Positions 11,487 through 23,769 of a DNA stretch of 64,000 nt are shown here, piece after piece. A model generated the notes under the pieces. It was not told the origin of the DNA and ran no database searches. It saw nothing but the letters and a program-made list of their open reading frames with translations. The position numbers and the translations under genes were made by a program. Within the stretch, counting starts at the first letter, position 1; each line of letters opens with the position of its first letter. Source of the stretch: Selaginella moellendorffii (taxonomy: Eukaryota; Streptophyta; Lycopodiopsida; Selaginellales; Selaginellaceae); NCBI RefSeq assembly GCF_000143415.4, contig NW_003314275.1, forward strand, positions 1,499,999 through 1,563,998. Reading direction: 5' to 3'.

Positions 11487-12252
11487 TTAATCTTTATTAC
11501 AATTCTCATACTCCATGACAAGCTCACAAGCATGTGTAAGATTCCTAAAACGTTCCCAAGTTGATTCACAAGTCGGGTAACCCTTCCACTTAACTAAATA
11601 TTCCTTTGCATGAGCCCGTCTTTGAAACAGGGAATCCAAGATAGTTTCAACTTCATATTCTAGTTCACCGTCCATAATGTCTAGTGGCAGATGAATCTCC
11701 CCTTGATGTGCAACATCCATAGTGTAAGGAGCCAATAGATTGGCATGAAATACATTATAAACATTGGACATCTCAATAGGCAAGTCCAACCGATAGGATA
11801 TATCACCAATACGTTTTAACACCCGATAGGGTCCAACATATCTTGGCAAGAGCTTCTAAGACAAAGAACCCTTTATCGACGTGATAAAGATCAGCATCGT
11901 CAGGATGTATCCCATCAAGTGGGAGATCAAGTGTGACTATCACCAATTATAATGTTCAGCACCATAAATTCCTTTTATGTATTTGTTGAAGAAGTCCATA
12001 CCAAACACTATTTGAAAATCTGAACTTTGAAACTCGTGCAACTGGGGGCGGCTGCAGAACTTCATCGTCCTCAGAACTTGAAGAGGAGTCCAGTTGCTTA
12101 GGCTTAGCTGGTTTAGTTGCTTCAGCTTCTTTCTTCCTCTTCTTGTTCTCCTTCTTGAATTTGTGAATCTCCCTTTGCAAACTCTTGATCTCAACTTCCT
12201 GAGCTGTACACTGCAATGCTGTAGCATTTGGCTCTTCTTCTTCTGACTCGGC
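11487..12252 (-). pseudogene. Gag/protease remnant joined to integrase tail and chromodomain
   Basis: In sense order there is a Lys-rich Gag-end remnant, then a protease-end remnant (VFGMDFFNKYIKGIYG, comparable to [11 protein letters not shown] in the intact gypsy), and after fewer than 100 bases the integrase C-terminal GPY motif (YVGPYRVLKRIG) and a chromodomain (EYLVKWKGYPTCESTW). RT, RNase H and the integrase core are absent. This is a deletion derivative and cannot be autonomous. Confidence 0.75.
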
Positions 12253-14116
12253 TGTAAGCGACTAAATTTTTCATTCTACTTTAGTCACTTAACCACACCT
12301 CTGACCACTTGGAGGAGTCTTATTCACAACCTCCATAAGTCCAATCCAGGACTTGGGACTTGCTAGCCCCGAGAATGGCATCCATGCCACTCAACATTTG
12401 CACTTGGTCCAAGTGCTCCACGTGTCCAATCCCATGACCGACACTCAAAGGTACCATCGACATAGCAGCCCGTTAAGCTAAGGCCATGCCCAATCACCTT
12501 TGCCACACTAGTAGTCCAATACCACTTGCATCACCGTCTTGGCTCTCCAAGACTAGGCAAACCATCCGTGAGTGGTCATCTCAGATCCACTCCTTAGCAT
12601 CCTTAAGATGCCCACCGACAAGGGGAATAGCCTTCCCCAATATCCCTCTGTTAGTCCCCACTAAGTCCCTTTCTGCCTCTGGCCGTGTTTGCCAACACTG
12701 CCACTGGATCGAGACCCACAGGCCCGACCACTAAGTCCCACGGTCCTCTGGGACTTCCTCACCACACGACTGTGTCCTTGGTCACTACCCCAGAGGACTG
12801 CTCCTCTTCCTTTCCACAGTCTGGGCCTTTGGGACAACATTTCGGAACACCGTGGCCTTACGCGAGCCACCTAGGTACTCTCCTCGCCTTCTGCCCTTGG
12901 GTGCTCTAGCCATGGGCTTAGAGCGGGTTCCGTTGAGCCACACCAGGTATCCAAGTAGGTAGTGCCACCCACACTTGGACTGGGAGCATCGGCCAGTCGA
13001 TCTCCCGGGGGAACTAGAGCCGGCTCTTGAACACTTCACCAAGCTACCCCGCTTGTCGGTCTGTGTTCACTCTAGTCTTGGACTTCCCAGTGGGCAGCTC
13101 ATCACCCAACACTGGGTCCGGCCTTCCTGGGCCAAACTGGCCTTTCCTGGCCAAATTGGCTCCATTGCAGTCCTCCCCCCACTATACTTTTGGAGCTCAC
13201 CAAACCCCTCAGGGTCTGGGAGACGAACGCTTTGGGCTTTCACCCTCTCAGGCTCCGGACTTGGACTTGGACTCGGACTCGGACTCGGACTCGGACTTGG
13301 ACTCGGACTCGGACTCGGGCTCGGGCTCGGTCTCGGCCTCGGCCTCGGTCTCGGTCTCGGTCCCGATCTCGGTCTCGGTCTCGGTCTCGGTCTCGATCTC
13401 GGTCCCGGTCTCGGTCTCGACTTCGGACTCCATCTCGGACTCCATCTCGGACTCCATCTCGGACTCCATCACGGACTCCATCTCGGGTCCATCTCGGGTC
13501 CATCTCGGACTCCATCTCGGACTCTATCTCGGGTCCATCTCGGACTCCATTTCGGGTCCATCTCGGGTCCACCTCAGACTCCATCTCGGACTCCATCTCG
13601 GACTCCATCTCGGGTCCATCTCGGACTCCACTTCGGACTCCAACTCGGGTCCATCTCGGGTCCACCTCGGACTCCATCTTGGACTCCATCTCGGGTCCAT
13701 CTCGGACTCCACTTCGGACTCCAACTCGGGTCCATCTCGGACTCCACTTCGGACTCCATTTCGGGTCCACCTCGGACTCCATCTCGGACTCCATCTCGGA
13801 CTCCATCTCGGGTCCATCTCGGACTCCACTTCGGACTCCATCTCGGGTCCACCTTGGACTCCACTTCGGGGTCCTTCTCGGACTCTTCCACGTGTCATGT
13901 GTTGGTCCTTTTGGGTCCCTTTTTTGGAGCCTCACTTATTGCTCTATTTGTGCTTGTTCCTCGAGCACTTTGTTGGGAGTTCCACTCCCGCTCTCGACCT
14001 TTCAAGGCGAAGCTTTTAGTCCAAACGTGTTACGCTTGTTTGGCTTTTCGCTTCGGCCACTACCACGTGGCACCCTTCCAGCACCACTTTGGGGCCTAGG
14101 GATTTTGTGTCTCACA
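12253..14116 (-). repeat. 3' LTR of the LARD-like element
   Basis: It starts TGTAAGCG and ends CTCACA and matches 18201-20046. A minisatellite (13251-13890) makes up a third of it and keeps several reading frames open for over 300 codons, which are not genes. Confidence 0.9.
13251..13890. repeat. CTCGGA-type minisatellite inside LTR
   Basis: Hexamer units of the kind CTCGGA and CTCGGT pass into 12- and 15-base units built on TCGGACTCCATC and TCGGGTCCATC. The unit lengths are multiples of three, so frames stay open and give Ser-Asp, Leu-Gly, Arg-Asp and Glu-Ser repeats. Confidence 0.9.
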
Positions 14117-14157
14117 ACTCCACCACCCATAGACGAAGTTCGATGTCCTCATCGAAC
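14117..14157 (-). other. Polypurine tract and hairpin of the LARD-like element
   Basis: The tract next to the LTR equals that of the gypsy at 2732-2743. The adjoining 8-bp hairpin (14138-14145 with 14150-14157) has identical arms and a different loop. Confidence 0.75.
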
Positions 14158-17100
14158 GGTGAACCATTTTATAAAGTAACACCCGCATGTGTTACCATTT
14201 CCATCCTTGGCGCGTAGCCAATATTTGTCAATGGTGTGACCTTGAAGGCTCACCATGCCTTCTCCATATTCGTCAATGGTTGGACATTGAAGGCTCACCA
14301 TGCCTTTTGCATATCCTCTAAGGAGGGTAGTCTCCCCAACTTAGAGACTGATTGGACCACATATAGTGGTTCTCTCCTTTTATTGGTTTAGTTCTCGCTA
14401 AACCTTTTAGAGACCCTTCTCTAAGTCAATCCCACTACTCCTTCTCGAGTAGTCTCAATTTCCATCGATATAACCTTTGCACTTTGGAACTTTGAATTTT
14501 GACTTTTTGGAGTCAATTTCCTAGGTGTCTCCGACACCTTGCCTTGCACCTTTTGTGCAACTCCACTTCCCATCCTAGGAAGTTCTCTACTCGAGGGCAC
14601 CATCATCCTCTCTTCTATTTCGTGCCAAAGTTCCAGTTATCATACTTTGTGCTAGGGCTGTTCATGGCCCTATCATTTGGCTACCTTACCGCTCCCTCCC
14701 TTGGAGCTTCCACTTTCGCCAAATCGGAGCATTTCGGAATCCCTCCTTGGAAACACACTTCCTTTCCCGCAACTTGTTAGCGTCCAACACATTAGTGTTC
14801 CTCGCCTAACTTTGTCACTTGGATTCCTTCCAAGGGATTCCACGGCCCTATCTTGGCCACTCATCTTTTGCTCCTATCCGTTGATTGTTGCACCAAGCAC
14901 CATCGAATCTCTACCTCCCTCCTTGAGGTATTGTTTCGGTTCCATAGCAAAGACTCTTCTTTGCCAAGTCCGGAGGATGTTCACCCTTAGTACGTCTCTT
15001 TAGCATCTTCTGCTATGGGCTCTATCCACAGCCCAACTTCGTGACCCTCCCATGGGTCTTTTATAGAAACTACTTTCCTCGGACTCACTATGCCATCGCA
15101 TGGACATAGTTTATTTTCCTTAGGTGCTCTTCCCACTTGGTCATCACGACCAAGCCACACCACCTTAAACAGTTCAATTTCAACATTTTGAACCAGGAAT
15201 TTCATTCCTTAGCCAACCAAGGACCTTGTCCTTATCTGGCCATAAGATCACCTAGTGATCTCACCTTGGCACCTTAACAGAGTTGCCAAGAGGTACTTGG
15301 TCTTCTAGACCTCCAAGTTGTTGACTATAACCCCGGGGGCATCCCCCACACTTGGCGGTGCACCCAAGCTAGCCCTTACGGCCAAGGGTTCATAGCAACT
15401 GAGATTAGGTGTCCCCATCTCACTCACCACGACCTTGGTGCCACTTGCACCAAAGTGTTCAAGTTAGATATGCTGAGCTTTCACACTAAGCAATCTAACT
15501 GTGCATCACGACTCCGAGGCATCCCTCGCTTGGCGGTGTGCCCAAACCAGTCTCCCCACTGAGAGTCCATGACCACCGAAATATGAGTGTCCTCATATTC
15601 CAAACCATCACCACGCCCTAGTGATTTGGGACTCGAACCCAAGCACTAGAGGGTCGGGACTCGAACCCAACCTCCGTATATGCATCTACGGACGGCATCA
15701 CACAAGATGCCTGGCGTGACTCCCCACGCCGGTGCACCAACTTATTTTTAAAGTGCGCTACAGATCACAGCTTAGGAACCTAGTTCCTCCACACTGCCAA
15801 GTCCTCTCACTTGACATGTCTGTGATCATGCATGGACTCCTCCATGCTCGGCCCCATGGCCCACCCTTTTTGAAGTTATCACCTTCAACTAGGGTATTTG
15901 TTCCCCCGACGTGCCAATCTCGCTTGGCAAGTCCTCCGACCACTGTAACATGGTTCCTGCATAAGCGTGAAAGTCCTTGACCATCGACTTTCGTTCAAAG
16001 CCCTCTCTTTGAACACTCGGGAACTACTTCCCTAACCTTGATAGCCTTGCCTCATGGCAAGCTTCAAGACCACGCTTCTGCTGCGCCACTCTGATTTCGC
16101 GCGTTCCATGAACCATTTACACTTGGCCTTTCTAGGTACTAAGCTACCTAGAATCGTCTTTGGGAACCTTGAAGGAACTCTGTCCCTTAGCTTGCTAAGG
16201 CCTCCCTTTTTGCAAGCTTTCCAATTGCCACATAGTCTAACATGGACAATTCCATATTTTAGACTCTCCATGGCATCACGGTTGCTAGCGGCAACACCCT
16301 CGAGCCCCCACTTGATTCTCCACTCCCAGCTGGTATAACCAACCTTGGTTATGCCCTTCGATTTCTATGGTTCAGTTCCATCCCAATACTACTTGCCTTT
16401 TGGCCCCATATGTTTCCTTTGGTTATTCTCCTCCAGACCTTTCTATCATGCCTTAGCAAGTATTCTTAGGGATGTACCTACCCAATAGCCCAGGGAGTGG
16501 TTCCTCAATCCGGGTATGCTCACCTTATAATCCCACACACTGGGATTACATTGTTGCTTATGGGCCTTTCCATGCCCATCACTAGCCTTGCCAAAATTCC
16601 ATTTTTGGCTTTGTCCAACTCGGGTAGACAGTCCTCTCTTGTCTCCGCAACTTTGGACATTTGGATAGCACCTTCTATCCATCATTCGCTAGGGACTTAG
16701 TCCCTTGGGCTTTATCTATTGCCCTCGCGACATCAAACACCACCTTCTGGTGTTCTAGAGTGTTCGGGTGTCCCAATGATGGCTTTCTTGACAATGAGTA
16801 TTTCCTTTTATGACATTGACTTACTATATTGCAACACAAGCAACTTATCCCCCGTAAGGGTATATCCAACTTCCCTATGCTATTAAGAAGTCTTGGGTAG
16901 CTACCTTCTACCCGTTTAACCAGTTATTTTGCACCTCCTGCTTAGTTGCCTCATAGTTGTCAAGTCCTACAACTCATTGCTTGGTGCTTTCACACCTCCA
17001 TCATTATCTGAGTCACCACACTCCAACTGCATGCTCTGCAGCTTAGGCTATGCCATTCCCATTTCCATTGGGATTCCTTTGGCAAGGGGTTCTCATGAAC

Positions 17101-18185
17101 CCACCAACATAGCCTCAAGGTATCACACCTTGGCACATTTGGTGTCTCCACACCATCGGCTTCACGAGCTTACCTCTATGACACTTCTTCTTCATGTCTA
17201 AGTCTCTGCCAAGACCAATACCGCTCTTTCTCATGCCAACCATTTGTTAGCACCGCACCATAGAGGTCACACACAACTTTGGGTAAAAGTTGTTTTCTTT
17301 TTGGGAACACCTTTCCCACGACTTTAGCATGGCACATTTTGCCATCGATGAGATACCCTCTATTCTCATCCTTGGATCCTATGATCCCCCCCCCCCATCC
17401 TTTGTGGGGTACAACACACCTCAGTCCAAATGCTTCCATCAGTCCTTTTAGGACCATTCCTTGACTCTACTTGAGTCATCCAACAGTTTTGGACTTGGTT
17501 AATCCACAGACCTGTAAGGTCCTCTTTGTGAGGCACTAGCTCACTGGAATACACTTCTTGCATTCCTGTCCTACTCAAAAGGACTATTTTCACAAGTGTT
17601 ACTCCGACACTTGATTTTGTTCTCTGGGGGCAACCTTTGCCCCTTATGACTACTTGTCCATGTGATGAGAATACCAACTCATCCACTTAATACACCCCCA
17701 ACTCCTTGGGTTGTTCCAGCATTTATTAAAGGTAGCCCCGGCTACCATTTCAAGGACTTGAGTCCTCTTCCGTATTTGACCTCCCACGGTCATTGCCTCT
17801 GGTCTCACATTCATGAGCACCAACCTCAACTATATGAGGATAATCTTGTGACTCCTTTATTGTTTTGGAGTCTACATCTTTCCCGTGATCCCAACTATAG
17901 TTGTTTATCACAACTACGTTAGCCCGTTTGCTGCGTCAAACGTTCATTTGGATCACATCCTCAGCTCTCTGAGGAGACCTTATACTGTTCCCAAGACCCC
18001 AAAGTCGTTCCATTATTAGCCCTTTTCTATCCACCACGTTGTGCCCAAGTTCACGCATGAACTTGAGTGGAAAGCCATGTCCTCTCGACATGCTACTCTC
18101 CAGGATAGGCCCACTCCTAGGACCTTCCGATGCCAACATCAATGGTGATATACTTGAGCACCAATAAAAGTCGGACTAAGGAACA
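14158..18185 (-). other. Non-coding interior of the LARD-like element
   Basis: No frame exceeds about 110 codons and none resembles a retroelement domain. At about 15320-15440 and 15520-15740 are two diverged copies of the gypsy 3' UTR module, including the CGGGGGCAT / TTGGCGGTG landmarks. The second has two T-arm-like hairpins (15618-15649 and 15652-15671). The rest is unique to this element. Confidence 0.6.
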
Positions 18186-18197
18186 GCTCCGATACCA
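18186..18197 (-). other. Primer binding site of the LARD-like element
   Basis: The sense strand reads TGGTATCGGAGC three bases inside the 5' LTR, with the same variant base as in the intact gypsy. Confidence 0.85.
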
Positions 18198-18200
18198 AGT

Positions 18201-20046
18201 TGTAAGCGACTAAATTTTCCATTCTACTTTAGTCACTTAACCACACCTCTGACCACTTGGAGGAGTCTTATTCACAACCTCCATAAGTCCAATCCAGGAC
18301 TTGGGACTTGCTAGCCCCGAGAATGGCATCCATGCCACTCAACATTTGCACTTGGTCCAAGTGCTCCACGTGTCCAATCCCATGACCGACACTCAAAGGT
18401 ACCACCGACATAGCAGCCCGTTACGCTAAGGCCATGCCCAATCACCTTTGCCACACTGGTAGTCCAATACCACTTGCATCACCGTCTTGGCTCTCCAAGA
18501 CTAGGCAAACCATCCGTGAGTGGTCATCTCAGATCCACTCCTTAGCATCCTTAGGATGCCCACCGACAAGGGGAATAGCCTTCCCCAATATCCCTCTGTC
18601 AGTCCCCATTAAGTCCCTTTCTGCCCCTGGCCGTGTTTGCCAACACTGCCACTAGATCGAGACCCACAGGCCCGACCACTAAGTCCCACGGTCCTCTGGG
18701 ACTTCCTCACCACACGACTGTGTCCTTGGTCACTACCCCAGAGGACTGCTCCTCTTCCTTTCCACAGTCTGGGCCTTTGGGACAACATTTCGGAACACCG
18801 TGGCCTTATGCGAGCCACCTGGGTACTCTCCTCGCCTTCTGCCCTTGGGTGCTCTAGCCATGGGCTTAGAGCGGGTTCCGTTGAGCCACACCAGGTATCC
18901 AAGTAGGTAGTGCCACCCACACTTGGACTGGGAGCATCGGCCAGTCGATCTCCCGGGGGAATTAGAGCCGGCTCTTGAACACTTCACCAAGCTACCCCGC
19001 TTGTCGGTCTGTGTTCACTCTAGTCTTGGACTTCCCAGTGGGCAGCTCATCACCCAACACTGGGTCTAGCCTTCCTGGGCCAAACTGGCCTTTCCTGGCC
19101 AAACTGGCTCCACTGCAGTCCTCCCCCCACTATACTTTTGGAGCTCACCAAACCCCCCAGGGTCTGGGAGACGAACGCTTTGGGCTTTCACCCTCTCAGG
19201 CTCCGGACTCGGACTCGGACTCGGACTCGGACTTGGACTCGGACTCGGACTCAGACTCGGATTCGGGCTCGGGCTCGGTCTCGGCCTCGGCCTCGGTCTC
19301 GGTCTCGGTCCCGATCCCGGTCTCGGTCTCGGTCTCGGTCTCGGTCCCGGTCTCGGTCTCGACTTCGGACTCCATCTCGGACTCCATCTCGGACTCCATC
19401 CCGGACTCCATCTCGGGTCCATCTCGGGTCCATCTCGGACTCCATCTCGGACTCTATCTCGGGTCCATCTCGGACTCCATTTCGGGTCCATCTCGGGTCC
19501 ACCTCGGACTCCATCTCGGACTCCATCTCGGACTCCATCTCGGGTCCATCTCGGACTCCACTTCAGACTCCAACTCGGGTCCATCTCGGGTCCACCTCGG
19601 ACTCCATCTTGGACTCCATCTCGGGTCCATCTCGGACTCCACTTCGGACTCCAACTCGGGTCCATCTCGGACTCCACTTCGGACTCCATTTCGGGTCCAC
19701 CTCGGACTCCATCTCGGACTCCATCTCGGACTCCATCTCAGGTCCATCTCGGACTCCACTTCGGACTCCATCTCGGGTCCACCTCGGACTCCACTTCGGG
19801 GTCCTTCTCGGACTCTTCCACGTGTCATGTGTTGGTCCTTTTGGGTCCCTTTTTTGGAGCCTCACTTATTGCTCTCTTTGTGCTTGTTCCTCGAGCACTT
19901 TGTTGGGAGTTCCACTCCCGCTCTCAACCTTTCAAGGCAGAGCTTTTATTCCAAACGTGTTACGCTCGTTTGGCTTTTCGCTTCGGCCACTACCACGTGG
20001 CACCCTTCCAGCACCACTTTGGGGCCTAGGGATTTTGTGTCTCACA
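18201..20046 (-). repeat. 5' LTR of the LARD-like element
   Basis: Second LTR copy, TGTAAGCG to CTCACA, with the minisatellite at about 19199-19815 slightly shorter than in the left LTR. Confidence 0.9.
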
Positions 20047-20338
20047 TTGGCCTCAGCCTTTTCCGTAGCATCTCTAGTAGGAGTTTCCTCCTCTCGATTC
20101 ACCCATCTAAAGGTTTCAACGTCATCAGCATGGTTCCTTTTCACCATCCCGCTAGCTGCATGCATGTCTCTATCAGTAACCGAACATGCATCCAACGTTC
20201 TTACCGAATGGTTCAATCCCACTAATCCTACACAGGTCACTTCGGATCTATTAGAAGAGTCTCTACGTATGCAACTTGAGTAAAAAAATCCGACAAAAGT
20301 TGGATAGGAATCGCTAAGACAATTCCTCTGATACCAGA
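20047..20338 (-). pseudogene. Gag-start remnant and primer site of the third-family element
   Basis: This is the 5' inner part of the older element, cut off by the nested LARD. The primer site TGGTATCAGAGG lies at 20325-20336, two bases from the LTR. Related sequence stands uninterrupted at about 29780-30030. Confidence 0.65.
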
Positions 20339-21241
20339 TGTAACGCACCTGAATTTGGAGCTGAACTCCAAGTCCATTGCGTTACGAAATGAAGGTCTGG
20401 TAGCATTAGCTCCCCGTATCCAACACCTGCACGTAAAATAGTGTCAAACGGAGTTTGGCACAATTTTGGCATATCAGTGGCCTAACGCAAGAAGGAGGGT
20501 ACCCCACCGGCTAGAGCAACGTGGAGCTTGGGCTTAGACCCAAGCCAGACACAGAACAAGGAACAACACAGCCCAACGGGAGCCAAACTAATGCCTCAAG
20601 TGGTCGGACATGCACTATCTCTGCTATACATTTGGGACCCCCCATAACACCCCACCCCCCCTTGAGGAACACATGCTTCGGGCTTTCACCCCAAGCCGCT
20701 CTTAGTACCAGGAGTTAGTCTCTAGGACAAGCTCAAAACTTACTAAATATGGAATGTCCCTAGATTACAAATTTAGACACGAGACGAACACCATTGTGTT
20801 CAAGCCAATCTCTACATTTCGTAGATATGCCAAATGAGCGAATCTAGACACTTTCCATAAATAGCATTTAAGATCGAAATAAGACTAACACAAAGGGTAT
20901 GATAGCGAGGGTATTTAACAAATATAGTAAGCTATCATCTAGCGATATTGAGGGACTAGTCTCAATACGCAAGGGTTTTTGTCATTAGTCAGTGTAAAAC
21001 ATAACGAGACGGGAACTCCTTACCAAGCTAAGTATGCTTAGCTAATAACACATAGGAATTCCGTCCTTATGTTCATCTGGTCTAAGTACACTCAAAATAC
21101 TCAGTTAACTCCACTAGCACAAAAGGGGCTACCAAAGGGATCCAACTGTATTGACCTCCTGCCGTTATGGAAGTAAGAAAAGAGTGTCCATAAGGACTGG
21201 CCGACAAGTATCTTTCAATACCCGAAGTCACATTCGCGATA
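20339..21241 (-). repeat. 5' LTR of the third family
   Basis: The 903-bp LTR starts TGTAACGCACC; its end reads CATTCGCGATA where the family consensus is CATTTGTGACA. It holds the G-run core with GGGCTTTCACCCC at 20623-20692. Confidence 0.7.
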
Positions 21242-23130
21242 ATATGAAAGCTTAGTTTGTGATTTCACCCTAATTAGTCTTTTGGATAAATTTGAAAACT
21301 TACTAAATATAGAATTTCATTAGATTGCAAATTAGAATGCAAGAACAATACTATGGTGTTTAGAACACTCTTTACATTTCATAAACATGCCTCACTAATA
21401 CATATTATAAATAGCACATATGGGGTATGGTAGCAAGAGTGTTTAGCAAACATAGTAATCTATCATGTAGTAATATTAGGGGATTATACTCAATATATAA
21501 AAATTATTATCACTAGCCAATGCAAGACATAATAAAATAGGAATTTTTTACCAGACTAAATATGTTTACTTAATAGTATATAAGAATTCCATCCATATAC
21601 TAGTTTGGTCTAAATACACTCAAAATGTCTAATTAACTTCATCAGTACAAGAAGGGCGAACAAAGGGAATCAACTATACTAAACTCCTACTATCATAGTA
21701 GTAAAAAGAGAATGTCTGAAAGGACAAGCTAACAAATATATTTTAATACTTTTGATATCAAAGGTGGTATCTTGTTCCTAAAGTTACATTTGTAACAAAC
21801 GCTCACTTGAGAAGAGTATATTCTTGATGACTATATCGAGAATTTAGTAATTATAAAGAGTGAGTTAAAAAATTTATATAACATTGCAACCAACTCAAAA
21901 ACCATGAAGAAAACATAGGGAAAGTGCATGTAATATATTAAAATGATATGATAAAACTAAATTAATTGGTGTTTTCTTTGCTTTTAGAGTTTATTTCATA
22001 ATGCATTTACTACTAATCATTGAAAAAAGATTTAGCTTCTATTCATCCAACCTACAACATTATATGGTAATGTGTTAATTTCAAATAGAGTCATCATGGT
22101 TAAATCACATATCGAAGCTTTTACAACTATAGAGATAAGTAGCAAGTTTCACATGCTTAGAAATTTTGTCTACAACAAACTAGAGTCTAGGTTTGTCAAA
22201 TGTTAGACAAACAAGTAATTCTTATAGTATTTTTGGGGTCTATGCCACAGTAATGAGCATAGAAAATACACTTTATTGAGCAATTTGTATTTGCTTGATA
22301 ATTTTTAAACAACAATCAAACAAAAGATTCCAAACATGAAGGCAACTAAAACAAAAACTTGATTTATATATATTTAGAATTCTAAATAGGAGAAATCTTA
22401 ATCACTATGTACAAGAAAATTCAAGTTTTTCTCTCGAAAACATACAATTAGTAAGATTTATCTTTTGGATTTCTAGCTCTTAAAGTAGCATAAGTTTATA
22501 TCTAGGTTTTGCAGGTACTTTTGTCCAAATCCCCATTCATCACCTCAAATAGATATTGAAATCGGATGGCCAATCTTAACCCCTAAGGATATAAACTAAC
22601 TTTAGAGAGTTCTCCTAAAGTGGGAGCATTGCCTGATAATTAAGGACACTGTTTCTATTAGAGGGTATTTCATTTATGTATTTTAGCAATTAAAGCTGAA
22701 GATGCCATTTTGCAAATGAGCATATTGAGTGGGGAATTCTTGAGCAAGGAGATCTCAAAAGGACATTGACACATATTATTCACTTTAAAGTTATGGTTTT
22801 GTGGTGCTATTCTCAACAAAGAAGAAGATTATGACTGTACAACCATTGTGTTGGGATGATTAGCAAGAGTATTTAGTCAAAAAAACTTCGTATGGGTCAG
22901 TCACAAGTGGATGATTAGGACAATCTTCTCTAAAGTTTTAAATGTTAATATAAAACTGACTTTGTAAAACCACTATATAAAACCAATAAAAATACCCATT
23001 ATGTGAAACCCATAAAGGAAAACCAAATTCTAAAACCATATATAAAACATAATGATGAAGCATATGAAAGCATCTCACCTGTTTGAGCATTCTTATTCCC
23101 ATTTGACACACACACACACACACATGGCAT
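21242..23130 (-). mobile_element. Decayed third-family LTR and flanking repeat, left unit
   Basis: AT-rich DNA whose first 550 bp align with the family LTR and with 30284-30826. The remainder pairs with 30827-32290. It has no open frame of note. A CA microsatellite lies at about 23108-23124. Confidence 0.6.
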
Positions 23131-23134
23131 AATC

Positions 23135-23735
23135 ATGATAATTACAATATCTGAGATAAATATTTACCTCCGTCAATGTATACCTCAGATTCAAAAGAAA
23201 ACTCTTATTTTTCATTGATGGTGAGCTGCTACTGTTGATTCACAACACCTGAAAAATAAACAAAAGTTAATTCTTGCACATGCGAAGCAATGGTACACTA
23301 CTTCTTCCATGTATGCTGCTTTAACCTAGAAGTGAATTCCAAGCCTGTCAAACATACCTGCTTGATTGGTTTATGAGGAAGCGTCGGTGTTGAAAGGTCC
23401 ATGCTAAAGATCTTTGAGCCCGCAAATTGTAATAGCTTGTGTACCTGAAACACAAACTCAAAACCCTCAAGGACTTAGTTACCTCTGACTCTAGACTCTC
23501 TAGCTCCTTGTATTTCTTCATGATGTATTCCATCAGCATTTTCTTGCTAATGCACATTCTAGCTCGCACTGGATATACATGTACACTTAATTGCCGCTCC
23601 ACTTCCCACGATCACAAAGCAAGCCTGTTGTTGGCGACGTATGTGGCAACTCCTAGGATCGAACGGAGAACCTCGGATTTGTCATGAAAAGCTGTGACAC
23701 CATTCACGACCAGTATCATAGGTGTCTTGCCATAC
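23135..23735 (-). pseudogene. ATPase gene fragment (3' exons)
   Basis: The stretch aligns with the last five exons of the intact ATPase gene at 36190-38202. Exon 8 is cut short, exon 6 lacks its 5' part, and the Walker A exon is missing. It is immediately followed by a divergent small membrane protein copy, as in the intact arrangement. Confidence 0.7.
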
Positions 23736-23769
23736 TTATATAAGGTGGGGTTCAGGGTTTAGGGTCACT

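Larger units (their letters stand above)
12253..20046 (-). mobile_element. Large non-coding LTR element (LARD-like)
   Basis: The LTRs are 1864 and 1846 bp and flank about 4.1 kb with no protein domain. The primer site (18186-18197) adjoins the right LTR, so the element is on the minus strand. Flanking pentamers TCGGC and TTGGC are a target duplication with one change. The LTRs differ at scattered bases and by 18 bp in repeat length, so it is older than the gypsy at 1584-9115. It interrupts the gag region of the third-family element; an uninterrupted relative of that gag region is at about 29540-30000. Shared primer site, polypurine tract, hairpin and 3' UTR module suggest mobilisation by a partner like the intact gypsy. 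Confidence 0.85.
10745..21241 (-). mobile_element. Older LTR element (third family), internally deleted, host of a nested insertion
   Basis: On the minus strand the element runs from a 5' LTR (20339-21241) through a primer site (20325-20336), gag remnants (20047-20324 and 11940-12252), a pro remnant, an integrase-tail/chromodomain remnant (11487-11849) and a polypurine tract (10879-10893) to a truncated 3' LTR (10745-10878). RT, RNase H and most of integrase are missing. The LARD-like element is inserted at 12253-20046. The right LTR is itself inserted into an older LTR of the same family. Confidence 0.7.

Noticed and set aside
13251-13890. Regular repeats considered as a CRISPR-like array
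   Set aside because: Units are 6-15 bp without unique spacers, and the genome is a plant.
12975-14099. Open frames of over 300 codons across the left LARD LTR (also 13027-14019 and 13190-14179)
   Set aside because: They are produced by the trinucleotide-multiple minisatellite, open in several frames at once, and have no domain.
18975-20283. Long frames across the right LARD LTR
   Set aside because: Same minisatellite artefact in the second LTR.
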